The position numbers and the translations under genes are program-made. A stretch of 64,000 bases of DNA, from assembly GCF_024169315.1 (NCBI RefSeq), contig NZ_JALJWR010000001.1:124001-188000 (forward strand), in the 5' to 3' direction. The notes under the pieces were generated by a model. The model saw only the letters and a program-made list of their open reading frames with translations, did no database searches and was not told the origin of the DNA. The stretch is from Pseudomonas migulae (GTDB lineage: Bacteria > Pseudomonadota > Gammaproteobacteria > Pseudomonadales > Pseudomonadaceae). Shown piece after piece: positions 1-9,590 of this stretch. Positions within the stretch are counted from its first letter, which is position 1, and every line of letters begins with the position of its first letter.

Positions 1-65
1 CGCAGACTGATGCGCAAGCGGATGGCAAGGACACGTGGGGCGCGTTCCGAAGGGTACACGGTTAG
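1..65 (+). CDS. possible C-terminal end of a gene truncated by the window edge
   Basis: The third forward frame is open from the window edge to a TAG at 63-65 and reads as a plausible hydrophilic C-terminus (ending GAFRRVHG). A hairpin with a T-rich tail follows at 190-220, as expected downstream of a forward gene. Only about 20 residues are visible, so the product cannot be named. The first frame is also open over this stretch, so the choice of frame is an inference. Confidence 0.3.
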   Translation, partial: QTDAQADGKDTWGAFRRVHG

Positions 66-189
66 AAAGATCTCCGCGCTGAGATCCAGCCCTTATGCCG
101 TGTGAAGCAGAAGAGCACAAAACTGTTCTGTGAGAGTCCTGATAAACCTTGTAAGCCGGAGACCAGCACCGGCCACCTACTCGAATCCC

Positions 190-220
190 AAAGCCCGCCT
201 TGTGCGGGCTTTGTCGTTTC
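190..220 (+). terminator. intrinsic terminator
   Basis: A perfect 9-bp stem (AAAGCCCGC / GCGGGCTTT) with a 5-nt loop is followed by TGTCGTTT. It would end transcription entering from the left edge of the window. Confidence 0.65.
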
Positions 221-272
221 TACCGCTCCGCTGTCTCCCGCAAAACACCACGAAACCTCTGTTGAAATCCCC

Positions 273-371
273 TGTGGGAGCTGGCCTGCTAGCGATAGCG
301 GTGTGTCAGGTAATCTGTTTCTTGCTGATGAGCCCGGTACCCTGTGGGAGCTGGCTTGCCAGCGATGGCGG
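273..371. repeat. REP-type palindromic repeats, two units
   Basis: Two copies of the Pseudomonas REP-like unit GTGGGAGCTGGC(T/C)TGC are at about 273-302 and 343-371. The short ORFs that run through them are repeat-derived and not genes. Confidence 0.8.
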
Positions 372-433
372 TTTTTCAGGCGACATGGGTTTTGAGGGTG
401 TACATATCCATTCCTGCGGTAACGGCTGCTAAT

Positions 434-628
434 GGTTTCGCCCTTACGGCGAGTTACTTGGAAGAGCGCCAAGTAACCAAGCGCCCAGCGCCCCTGACGT
501 ACGGTGGCTCGCTAGTGCTCGCCATACCCTCACTCCGGTCCTGCTCCGTGGGCCCGCCGCCATCGGCCATCCATGGCCGGGGGCGGCTACCGCGGCATCC
601 TTGCCGCGGTGCCCACTGCGCAGAACCT
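434..628 (+). repeat. 195-bp structured intergenic element, left copy
   Basis: This stretch is the reverse complement, with scattered differences, of 1008-1201. It begins GGTTTCGCCCTTACGGCGAG and ends near CTGCGCAGAACC. It contains several short hairpins, including a perfect stem at 589-610 (ACCGCGGCA / TGCCGCGGT). In the partner copy that stem has different bases that still pair. Open frames in it lack ribosome binding sites and I treat them as spurious. Confidence 0.8.
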
Positions 629-750
629 GCGCTCGGCCTTCCGACGGGGCAGATCAAGATCAAAAACAAAGCGAGGCGGCCTGATAGCCGGCCTGAAGTC
701 CGTCAGGATCATCGGGGAGAACACCAATGTCATGCCCGCCAACAATCCAC

Positions 751-922
751 TGTGGGAGCGGGCTTGCTCGCGAAGGCGGCCTCGCAGACGACCTGCTCTT
801 GCGGATGTACCCGGAACCCTGTGGGAGCTGGCTTGCCAGCGATAGACGTCCAGACACCGCATTCCTTCAGGCAGCACACGTCATCGTTAACGACCATCGC
901 TGGCAAGCCAGCTCCCACAGGG
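751..922. repeat. REP-type repeats, three units
   Basis: Units lie at about 751-780 (GTGGGAGCGGGCTTGCTCGCGAAGG type), 820-846 and, inverted, 896-922. The last two form a head-to-head pair. No gene is evident here. Confidence 0.75.
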
Positions 923-1007
923 GAATGCATACACCTGAAGAACCAGGTCGGCCGGTAGGCCGCCTCGGTTGCATTGGCGGTGGTCGCCCCCTCGTGAGGC
1001 CGAGTGG

Positions 1008-1201
1008 AGGTTCTGCGCAGTGGGCAACCCGGCATGGATGCCGGGTTAGCCTCCCCCGGCCATGGATGGCCGATGGCGGCGGGCCCACGGAGCAGGACCG
1101 GAAGGAGGGCATGGCGAGCCTTAGCGAGGCACCGAACGAAAGGGGCAAAAGCCCTTGGTTACTTGGGGCTCCTCCAAGTGACTCGCCGTAAGGGCGAAAC
1201 C
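1008..1201 (-). repeat. 195-bp structured intergenic element, right copy (inverted)
   Basis: This is the inverted partner of 434-628. The internal hairpin at 1026-1047 is AACCCGGCAT / ATGCCGGGTT, paired but different in sequence from the left copy, so the helix is kept while the bases change. From 1202 to 1483 I see only the presumed promoter region of the next gene and no recognisable box. Confidence 0.8.
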
Positions 1202-1483
1202 GCCAGTCGGCATCACAAAAAAAACGGATCTGCCCCCAACTCAAAACCAACCCCATCACCAGATCAAGCAGGACACCGATATTGGCCATTTCAATCCCCT
1301 TTTGGCCGACATCACTCTATGAACCGACCAGTTCGTCAGCAAGAATCGAAGCAGAGCGCTGCTCTTCCAGCACGCTAGCAACACCACAACAAGAATCCTG
1401 CCTTCCTTGCCCTTGGCAATTTTCAAGTCCTGCCGTGTACAGAACATAAAAACCAACGAGCGACACACTTGGGGAATTCATTC

Positions 1484-2584
1484 ATGGTCACGATGAAACG
1501 CATACTGGGCGCCACCGTGTGTGGGCTGACGCTGCTGGCCAGCGCCGTGCACGCCGAACAGCGGGAACTGCGGGTGTACAACTGGGCGGATTACATCCTG
1601 CCGTCCGTGCCCAAGGACTTCGCCGAGAAAAGCGGCATCAAAGTGACCTGGGACACCTTCGACACCAACGAGTCGCTGGAAGCCAAGTTGCTCACCGGCA
1701 ATTCGGGATACGACCTGGTCGTGCCATCGAATCAATTCATCGAAACCCAGATCAAGGCCGGTGTGTTCCAGAAGCTCGACAAGTCCAAGCTGCCGAACTG
1801 GAAGCACCAGGATCCGGCGCTGCTCGCGTTGCTGGACAAGAACGACCCCGGCAATCAGTACGGCGTGCCTTACATGTACGGCACCGTACTGATCGGCTTC
1901 AACCCGGCCAAGGTCAAGGCCGCGCTGGGCGAGAATGCGCCGGTAGACAGTTGGGACCTGGTGTTCAAACCGGAGAACATGGAGAAGCTCAAATCCTGCG
2001 GCGTCGCGATGCTCGATTCACCTTCGGAAATCCTGCCGCTGGCGCTGCACTACCTGGGCCTGGACCCTAACAGCCAGAACCCGGACGACTATGAAAAAGC
2101 CAAGGCGTTGATGCTGAAGATTCGGCCTTACGTCACCTACTTCAACTCCGCCAAGTACATGACCGACATCGCCAATGGCGATATCTGTGTCGCCATCGGC
2201 TACTCCGGCAGCTTCTACCAGTTCGGCAATCGCGCCAAGGAAGCGGGCAACGGCGTGGTGGTCGATTGGCGCTTGCCGAAGGAAGGCGCGCCGATCTGGT
2301 TTGACACCTTCGCCATCCCGAAAAGCGCGAAGAATGTCGAGGAGGCCCACGAGTTTCTCAACACCTTGCTGGAGCCGACAGTCATCGCCCCGATCAGTGA
2401 CTTCCTCGGCTACCCCAACGCCAACAAGGACTCGATTGCGCTGATCAACAAAGAGATCACCGGCAACCCGAACCTGACGCCGACCAGCGAAGCGTTGAAA
2501 ACGCTCTATGTGGTGCAGCCGTTGCCGCAAAAGCTCGAGCGGGTTCGTACGCGGGTCTGGACCAGCATCAAGTCCGGCAATTAA
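1484..2584 (+). CDS. polyamine ABC transporter substrate-binding protein (PotF/SpuD-like), orphan
   Basis: A 366-residue periplasmic binding protein of the PotF/SpuD/SpuE family. It has a signal peptide (about residues 1-24, ending AVHA) and then the family hallmark LRVYNWADYI. Further hallmarks are VVPSNQFI, SWDLVFKPEN, FLDSP-like and GYSGSFYQF segments. The frame is open from a TTG at 1469, but GGGGAA at 1471 suits the ATG at 1484; an ATG at 1493 is also possible. No permease or ATPase genes adjoin it, so it probably feeds a transporter encoded elsewhere, perhaps the potGHI set at 13.5-16.4 kb. Its paralogue lies at 12096-13193. The exact polyamine bound cannot be read from sequence. Confidence 0.9.
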   Translation: MVTMKRILGATVCGLTLLASAVHAEQRELRVYNWADYILPSVPKDFAEKSGIKVTWDTFDTNESLEAKLLTGNSGYDLVVPSNQFIETQIKAGVFQKLDKSKLPNWKHQDPALLALLDKNDPGNQYGVPYMYGTVLIGFNPAKVKAALGENAPVDSWDLVFKPENMEKLKSCGVAMLDSPSEILPLALHYLGLDPNSQNPDDYEKAKALMLKIRPYVTYFNSAKYMTDIANGDICVAIGYSGSFYQFGNRAKEAGNGVVVDWRLPKEGAPIWFDTFAIPKSAKNVEEAHEFLNTLLEPTVIAPISDFLGYPNANKDSIALINKEITGNPNLTPTSEALKTLYVVQPLPQKLERVRTRVWTSIKSGN

Positions 2585-2631
2585 GGCTCAGGGTTGAGCC
2601 AGTCTGGTTATTTTGCTGTACGCATCCCCTT

Positions 2632-2721
2632 GTAGGAGCGAGGCTCGCCCGCGAAAGCGGTGTATCAGTCGCCATTGATGTTGGACATGACGGACTCTTC
2701 GCGGGCAAGCCTCGCTCCTAC
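2632..2721. repeat. REP doublet
   Basis: An inverted pair of GTAGGAGCGAGGCTCGCCCGC-type units sits between the ends of two convergent genes. It may act as a bidirectional 3' stabiliser or terminator. Confidence 0.75.
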
Positions 2722-2748
2722 ATGGGGTGGGGCATGTCGTGGTTTCGT

Positions 2749-3923
<1,175 letters not shown>

Positions 3924-3927
<4 letters not shown>

Positions 3928-5300
3928 GCAAGGGATCTCCGCAAATGATTGAGCAGGTCGACGCGGGTAATCAGGCCGTGGAAGCCCGACGCGTCGGCGA
4001 TGATCGCCACCAGCCCGCGATCGAGTTCTGACTGCAGCTCGGCCAGGTTGGCACTGGCCGGCAGGGTTTGTACTTTGTCGGTCATTGCGCTGGCCACGGT
4101 CAAGCGGAAGTGTGAAGGGTCTTCCGCCATGCCCAGCAGAATGTCGGATTCGTCGATCACCCCGACCAGTTTCTTGCCGTCCACCAGCACCGGCAATTGC
4201 GACACATCCGCCAGGCGCATGCGCTGGAATGCGGTGAGCAAGGTGTCGTCCGGGCCGACGCTGATCACCCGGCCATCCTCGAAACGCCGTGCGATCACAT
4301 CGCGCAAGTCGCCATAAGGTTTGCGCGCCAGCAGCCCTTGATCGTTCATCCACTGGTCGTTGTAGACCTTCGACAGGTAGCGGGTGCCGGTGTCGCAGAC
4401 GAAGCTGACCACGCGCTTCGGCTCGGTTTGCTCGCGGCAGTAGCGTAGCGCTGCGGCCAGCAAGGTGCCGGTGGAAGAACCGCCGAGAATGCCTTCGGCG
4501 CGCAGCAACTGACGGGCGTGGTCGAAGCTTTCCTCGTCGCTGATCGAATAGGCATGGCCCACGCTGGACAGGTCGGCAATCGACGGAATGAAGTCTTCGC
4601 CAATGCCTTCCACCGCCCACGAACCGGGGGTGGTCATGGTGCCGCTGCGGCTGTATTCGGCCATCACCGAGCCGACCGGATCGGCCAGCACCATGGTCAG
4701 GTTCGGCTGCACGCGCTTGAAGAAACGGGTCAGCCCGGTCAGCGTGCCGGCCGAGCCGACACCGACGACGATGGCATCCACGTCATGCTGGGTCTGCGCC
4801 CAGATCTCCGGCGCGGTGCTGCACTCATGGGCGAGCGGGTTGGCGGGATTGTTGAACTGGTCGGCGAAGAACGCGTCGGGAATTTCCAGTGCCAGTCGTG
4901 CCGCGACGTCCTGGTAATAATCGGGATGGCCCTTGCCGACGTCGGAGCGGGTGATATGTACCTCGGCGCCCATGGCCTTGAGGTGCAGGACTTTCTCGGT
5001 GGACATTTTGTCCGGCACCACCAACACCACTCGATAACCCTTGGCGCGGCCGACCAGCGCGAGACCGAGTCCGGTGTTGCCGGCGGTGGCTTCGACGATG
5101 GTGCCACCGGGCTTGAGCCGACCGTCGCGTTCGGCGGCGTCAATCATCGCCAGGCCGATGCGGTCCTTGATCGAGCCGCCGGGGTTCTGCGATTCGAGCT
5201 TGAGAAACAGCGTGCACGGGCCGGTATCAAAACGGCTGACGCGCACCAGCGGTGTGTTGCCAATCAGTTCAAGCACGGCAGGGCGGGAATCGTTCGGCAT
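3924..5300 (-). CDS. cystathionine beta-synthase
   Basis: 458 residues. The N-terminal fold type II PLP domain carries ELIGNTPLVR and the PLP lysine K45 in GGSIKDRIG. It continues with EATAGNTGLGLA and GSSTGTLLAA (phosphate-binding loop type). A tandem CBS domain pair occupies roughly residues 335-458 (DVIARRFED onward). The enzyme condenses serine, or O-acetylserine, with homocysteine. The start at 5300 has AGAGGTGA upstream; the longer frame to 5342 lacks support. Its stop overlaps the next gene by ATGA, so the two are co-translated. The C-terminal CBS pair suggests allosteric control, though the ligand is not evident. Confidence 0.9.
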
Positions 5301-5478
5301 GTTGTCACCTCTTTGCGGGCATTCGCACGTGAAGGACAGCAACCGGCGGCGTGTCCTCGCACGCCAGTCGCCAGCAATGCATCGCTTGGACCATAGGCCG
5401 CGATTGCGTCGCCCGCAACCTCGTGCGGCCAGCCGGTCACGTTGCGGCTGGAGAGATTGCGCAAATCGGCAATACTGA

Positions 5479-5709
5479 AGCGACGATTATTCTCTGGAAG
5501 GTAATACCCGACGGGCGATTGATCTGCATGAGGGCGATGCGATTGATGAAAAGGCGCTGAAGGCGCTCATTCGTGCGGCGGTGGTGCTCTCAACACCTCC
5601 AGGTGAATCGACCGGTTTGTATCCCTACGTATCCCTCGCGGCCAGAGCTATCTTCGCTTACAAAACCACGGCATCCGCGACACGTACGGGATACACGGCG
5701 ACGGCCTAA
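5479..5709 (+). pseudogene. possible C-terminal relic of a small conserved protein (DUF1801-like)
   Basis: The 445-bp gap between the divergent cbs and cupin genes holds one forward frame, open after a TGA at 5476, whose first 40 codons look protein-like (RRAIDLHEGDAIDEKALKAL). They resemble the C-terminus of DUF1801-type proteins. There is no start codon or N-terminal domain, and the end of the frame looks random. I read it as a decayed gene tail; resemblance is from memory only. The rest of the gap should hold both promoters, but I see no clear boxes. Confidence 0.25.
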
Positions 5710-5745
5710 TGGGGGCACCACAACGGTAAAAACCGGAGAATTGCC

Positions 5746-6195
5746 ATGTTCCGCATCAATGCTCGTCACACCGCCAGAATGCTTGGCGTCGCTGTTGTCA
5801 CCACTGCCGCACTCGCTGCGTTCTCCGGCGTGTCTCAGGCCGAAGAAGTGAAAGCCCCTGCAAAAAGCTGGCAGACAGGGATTCATCGCACCGATCTCCT
5901 GAAAAAGGATCTCGATGTCGAAGGTCGCGAAGTGATCCAGGTACGGGTTGATTTCGAGCCGGGCGTCGCATCCCCCAACCACTCCCACCCCGGCGTGGAA
6001 GTGGCTTACGTCATCGACGGCACGTTCGAATATCAACTGGAAGGGCAAGCCCCGGTAACGCTGAAGGCCGGTGACTCCCTGTACATTCCGGCCGGCACTG
6101 CGCATATCGCGAAGAATGTTGGCGCAGCCAAAGCCTCGGAGCTGGCGACTTACATCGTGAAAAAAGGTGAGCCGCTGGTGGTGATCAAACAGTAA
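5746..6195 (+). CDS. periplasmic cupin-domain protein
   Basis: 149 residues with a signal peptide (about residues 1-32, ending VSQA) and a single cupin domain. Putative metal ligands are H79, H81, E85 and H120 in SPNHSHPGVE and PAGTAH. Single-domain secreted cupins of this type are common in Pseudomonas and their substrates are mostly unknown. GGAG lies 9 nt before the ATG. It stands alone, convergent with the MFS gene. The complete set of ligands suggests an active metal-binding protein and not a decayed one. Confidence 0.8.
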   Translation: MFRINARHTARMLGVAVVTTAALAAFSGVSQAEEVKAPAKSWQTGIHRTDLLKKDLDVEGREVIQVRVDFEPGVASPNHSHPGVEVAYVIDGTFEYQLEGQAPVTLKAGDSLYIPAGTAHIAKNVGAAKASELATYIVKKGEPLVVIKQ

Positions 6196-6219
6196 GGCCC
6201 AGCGTGACCGTCGATAGCG

Positions 6220-7638
6220 TTATTGACGGTCACGGCATTTCCCGAACATCGCAACAGCCAGTGCAACCACGATCAGCCCCAGCGCTACCGCGAAGGTGAC
6301 CCGCATCCCGTGGGCCACGGCCTCGGGCTGCGCCAGGGTGATGTCGGCCGCCTGCGAGGCGATTGCGAACACGGCGCCCAACGCCGATGCACCCGTGATC
6401 AATCCCAGATTCCGCGACAGATTGAGCATGCCCGAAACAACACCACGCTGGTCTGGCGCAACATCCGACATGACGGTGGTGTTGTTGGCCGTCTGGAACA
6501 CGGCATAGCCGAGTGTGATGATCACCATCGGCGCAACGTAGCCGCCGATGCCGACTGTCAGCGGCAACACCGACAGCGTGAAGCAACCGATGGCCATAGC
6601 AATCAACCCAGCGACCGTCATCCGTTGTGCGCCGAAACGGTCGGCGATCCGGCCGGCGGGCACACCTGTCAACGCCGCGACACACGGCCCGACCGCCAGC
6701 ACCAGTCCCACCAAAACCGCTTCCAGTCCAAGTCCATGGGCGAGGTAAAACGGCCCGACCACAAGCGTCGCCATCATCACCGTCGCCACCAGTGTGCTCA
6801 TGGCCAGGCTGGCGCTCAGCACCGGGTTGCGAAACATCGCCAGACGAATCAGCGGGGAGGCGACTCGCGTCTCGATGAACATGAAGAGCCCCACGCCGAC
6901 CCCCGCCGCCAACAGCAAACCCATATTGAACAGCCCGAAGTGGCCGCGACCGAGGGTCATGGCCAGGGCATACGCCGCCAACGTCAGCGCCAGCACCAGC
7001 GTGCCCCAGCTGTCGAAACCGGTGTGCCCGGTTGCTGGCTTCTGGCGGTCGGCGGGCAGATAGCGATAGGCGAGCAGCAACGTCATCAGGCCCAAGGGCA
7101 CCGTGACAAGAAAGAGCGCCCGCCAACCGAAACCGGCGATCAACAAACCACCGACCGAAGGCCCCATCGCGGTGCCGATCGCCGACATCGTCCCGAGCAA
7201 ACCCATGGCACTGCCGGTTTTGGCCTTCGCCACCGTCTCGCCGACGAAAGCCATGGTCAGCGCCATCATGATTGCCGCACCAAGCCCTTGCAGGGCCCGG
7301 GCGCCAATCAACACCCCCAGTGTCGGCGCACCAGCGCACAGCGCCGAGGCCAGGGTAAACACGCCGATGCCGCCGAGCAGCAGCCGTCGACGACCGACAA
7401 GGTCACCGAGACGACCGACGCTGACGATCAGGGTGGTGATCGCCAGCAGATAAGCAATGACGATCCACTGCACTTGCTGAAATGTCGCGTCGAATACTTG
7501 CGCCAGCGTTGGCAACCCCACGTTGGCGATGCTGGTGCCGAGCGATGACAGCAGCATCGACAGCGACAGGCTGATCAGCGCCCACCGCACGGAGGGTGTC
7601 TGGGGTGCGCTGTCTACGAGGGCAATGGTTGGTTTCAT
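6220..7638 (-). CDS. MFS drug/metabolite efflux transporter (DHA2-like)
   Basis: 472 residues with 12-14 hydrophobic segments. Motif A-like GRLGDLVGRRRLLLGG follows the second segment, and the ARALQGLGAAIMMAL and MGPSVGGLLIAGFGWR motifs are typical of the EmrB/QacA branch. It acts in the inner membrane as a probable proton-driven exporter. It is divergent from a LysR regulator gene, with 135 bp between them. That arrangement suggests the LysR protein controls this exporter. The substrate is not predictable. Confidence 0.85.
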   Translation of the reverse strand: MKPTIALVDSAPQTPSVRWALISLSLSMLLSSLGTSIANVGLPTLAQVFDATFQQVQWIVIAYLLAITTLIVSVGRLGDLVGRRRLLLGGIGVFTLASALCAGAPTLGVLIGARALQGLGAAIMMALTMAFVGETVAKAKTGSAMGLLGTMSAIGTAMGPSVGGLLIAGFGWRALFLVTVPLGLMTLLLAYRYLPADRQKPATGHTGFDSWGTLVLALTLAAYALAMTLGRGHFGLFNMGLLLAAGVGVGLFMFIETRVASPLIRLAMFRNPVLSASLAMSTLVATVMMATLVVGPFYLAHGLGLEAVLVGLVLAVGPCVAALTGVPAGRIADRFGAQRMTVAGLIAMAIGCFTLSVLPLTVGIGGYVAPMVIITLGYAVFQTANNTTVMSDVAPDQRGVVSGMLNLSRNLGLITGASALGAVFAIASQAADITLAQPEAVAHGMRVTFAVALGLIVVALAVAMFGKCRDRQ

Positions 7639-7773
7639 GCTGTCTCTCTTGATCTTTCCACTCCCGAAGCGGAGTTGTCAGAAATCTACGCCGGCGCCTA
7701 ACATGGCGGAAGGCGCACGGTTTGCACTGTACTCGTGCGTTCAGCGCCATCTCACTCTGCCACGGGGCGATCC

Positions 7774-8664
7774 ATGTCTACTCCCGATTTCAATCTGCTG
7801 GTCACCCTCGATGTGCTGCTCGCCGAAGGCAGCGTGGCGCGCGCGGCCAAACGCTTGCGGTTGAGCCCTTCAGCGATGAGTCGGGCGTTGGCGCGGTTGC
7901 GTGAAACCACGGGCGACCCGCTGCTGGTCCGGGCCGGGCGTGGGCTCGTCGCTACGCCTCGGGCGCTGGAACTGCGCGAGCGGGTCAGTCAATTGGTGCA
8001 GGACGCCGAAGCGGTGTTGCGTCCGGCCGAGCAGCCAGACCTGAAACAACTGGTGCGCACGTTCACGTTGCGCACCAGTGAGGGATTTGTGGAGAACTTC
8101 GGCGCGCCGCTCATTGCCCGCCTCGCCGAACAAGCTCCCGGCGTGCGCCTGCGCTTCATGCACAAACCCGACAAGGACAGCACGTCGCTGCGTGACGGCA
8201 CTGTCGATCTGGAAACCGGTGTGGTGGGGAAGGCCGCCGGGCCGGAGCTGCGCACCCAGGGTTTGTTTCGCGACCGTTTCATCGGCGTGGTGCGCGAGGG
8301 GCACCCGCTGAGCCAGGGCGAGATCACCCCGGAACGTTTTGCGGCGGGCGGCCACATCAGTGTTTCGCGGCGGGGGCTCGACAAGGGGCCAGTCGATGAA
8401 GGGCTGGCAACGCTGCAACTGGAACGGCAGATCGTGACCATCGTTGCCGGTTTCTCGACCGCGTTGGCGCTCGCCCGCGCCTCTGACCTGATCGCCACCG
8501 TGCCCGAGCGTCACACCGAAAGCCTGCGGGCGGGCATGCACAGTTTTGCGCTGCCGTTTTCCATGCCGGAGTTCACCGTGGCGATGCTCTGGCATCCGCG
8601 ACTGGATGCCGATCCGGTGCATCGCTGGCTACGAGGGTGTGTCCGTGAGGTCTGTGGGCAATAG
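7774..8664 (+). CDS. LysR-family transcriptional regulator
   Basis: 296 residues from the ATG at 7774, which has GGGGCG upstream; the frame is open back to 7735. The N-terminal winged HTH covers about residues 1-65 (GSVARAAKRLRLSPSAMSRALARLR). The effector-binding domain follows from about residue 90. The protein resembles the NodD/LinR-like subgroup in which the HTH starts with FNLLVTLDVLLAEGS. It is divergent from the MFS gene, and the 135-bp interval is the likely operator region. The inducer is unknown. Confidence 0.88.
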   Translation: MSTPDFNLLVTLDVLLAEGSVARAAKRLRLSPSAMSRALARLRETTGDPLLVRAGRGLVATPRALELRERVSQLVQDAEAVLRPAEQPDLKQLVRTFTLRTSEGFVENFGAPLIARLAEQAPGVRLRFMHKPDKDSTSLRDGTVDLETGVVGKAAGPELRTQGLFRDRFIGVVREGHPLSQGEITPERFAAGGHISVSRRGLDKGPVDEGLATLQLERQIVTIVAGFSTALALARASDLIATVPERHTESLRAGMHSFALPFSMPEFTVAMLWHPRLDADPVHRWLRGCVREVCGQ

Positions 8665-8709
8665 CGTCGTGGCAACGCGCAGGAAATAGCCGCGACCACG
8701 GTGTTGCGT

Positions 8710-8883
8710 GTCTTGATGAACGAGTTTTCCTGCAAGATCCGCACGGGCGGGCCGAGGGACGCAGACGCGGATCTGGATTTGCCGATCTGGGCGGGTGTGT
8801 TGCCGATCAAGTTGGCACCGCTGTCACCGGTGCCGGAGGGCGCTTGTAGGGTCGAGCCGGCCTATGTCACTGAATGGCGTTGA
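8710..8883 (+). pseudogene. C-terminal remnant of a pyridoxamine 5'-phosphate oxidase-family protein
   Basis: About 55 codons match, from family knowledge, the extreme C-terminus of FMN-binding PNPOx-like proteins. The recognisable segments are CKIRTGGPRDADADLDLP and IWAGVLPIKLAPLSPVP. The 150 or so residues that should precede them are absent, because the LysR gene ends only 45 bp upstream. There is no ribosome binding site. The gene was probably deleted from its 5' side. Confidence 0.6.
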
Positions 8884-8893
8884 CCGGCCAGCC

Positions 8894-9154
8894 TCAAAAA
8901 GTGAACGAACGAGCCGAATGCTGAGCCAGTTCGGCATCCAGCAGGTGTTCGGTCAGCACATCATTCAAGAAGCGGAACTGATCGTTGAGCCCGACCACTT
9001 CGTTGCTGAAGTGGTTGGCGGCGGCCGGCATCAGCAGCGCTTCGAAATTCTTGTCGAACACCAGCGACAGCACTTTGCGCGAGACGACCTGCTGCGAGTA
9101 GTAGTTGTTGCCGAACACCGGGAAGCTCACGGCAAGGGTGACGGTGTGGATCAT
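8894..9154 (-). CDS. small hypothetical protein, 86 aa
   Basis: GAGGAG sits about 8 nt before the ATG at 9154. The start overlaps the stop of a 30-codon gene by ATGA, which supports translation. The product begins MIHTVTLAVSFPVFGNNYYS and has no recognised domain. It is rich in F, N and L and has no clear membrane segment after the first 20 residues. I do not recognise its function. Confidence 0.6.
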   Translation of the reverse strand: MIHTVTLAVSFPVFGNNYYSQQVVSRKVLSLVFDKNFEALLMPAAANHFSNEVVGLNDQFRFLNDVLTEHLLDAELAQHSARSFTF

Positions 9155-9243
9155 GATGTGCGCTCCTCGGTCAGGACGTACCACGAAAAAACGGTCAGCG
9201 TGAAGGCTGTCAGGGCCAGGCAGGTAAGCAGGTGGATCAACAT
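9151..9243 (-). CDS. 30-residue putative small membrane protein
   Basis: The ORF starts at 9243 with CGGAGGG about 8 nt upstream. It encodes MLIHLLTCLALTAFTLTV followed by FSWYVLTEERTS, a single hydrophobic helix with a short charged tail. Its TGA overlaps the ATG of the 86-aa gene. The strong ribosome binding site and the coupling make it likely to be a real gene below usual annotation cut-offs. The function is unknown; single-helix proteins of this size often modulate membrane complexes. Confidence 0.5.
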   Translation of the reverse strand: MLIHLLTCLALTAFTLTVFSWYVLTEERTS

Positions 9244-9380
9244 GGTTTGGCCCTCCGGTTCGGGGCTTTTGTGTGGGGTTGAGGTTGATCCTACGCTGAC
9301 GGATTTTGAGCGGAAGGCATTCGCGGCGATGGTGAATATCGACGGAAGTGATGGTCGGGGTTTGTGGTGATCTTGAGGGC

Positions 9381-9478
9381 CCCATCGCAGGCAAGCCCGC
9401 TCCCCCAGGATCAGCGTCGTTCAAAAATTTGCGCCTCACCACCGAACACTGTGGGAGCGGGCTTGCCCGCGAAGAGGC
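9381..9478. repeat. REP doublet
   Basis: An inverted pair of units (GCAGGCAAGCCCGCTCCC at about 9387 and GTGGGAGCGGGCTTGCCCGC at about 9450) lies between the divergent small-protein genes and the lipoprotein gene. Confidence 0.75.
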
Positions 9479-9590
9479 CCTCAGCAACACCATCAACCTC
9501 AAACCGGGCACCCACCACCGCCTATACTCAAATCAGGGTGTTTTAACCCCCGGATATCCTGTTCGGGGGAAGACTGTAGGACATGCGATC

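Noticed and set aside
344..958. 204-codon forward frame through the left edge region
   Set aside because: It runs through REP units and the 195-bp element, lacks a ribosome binding site and has repeat-derived composition.
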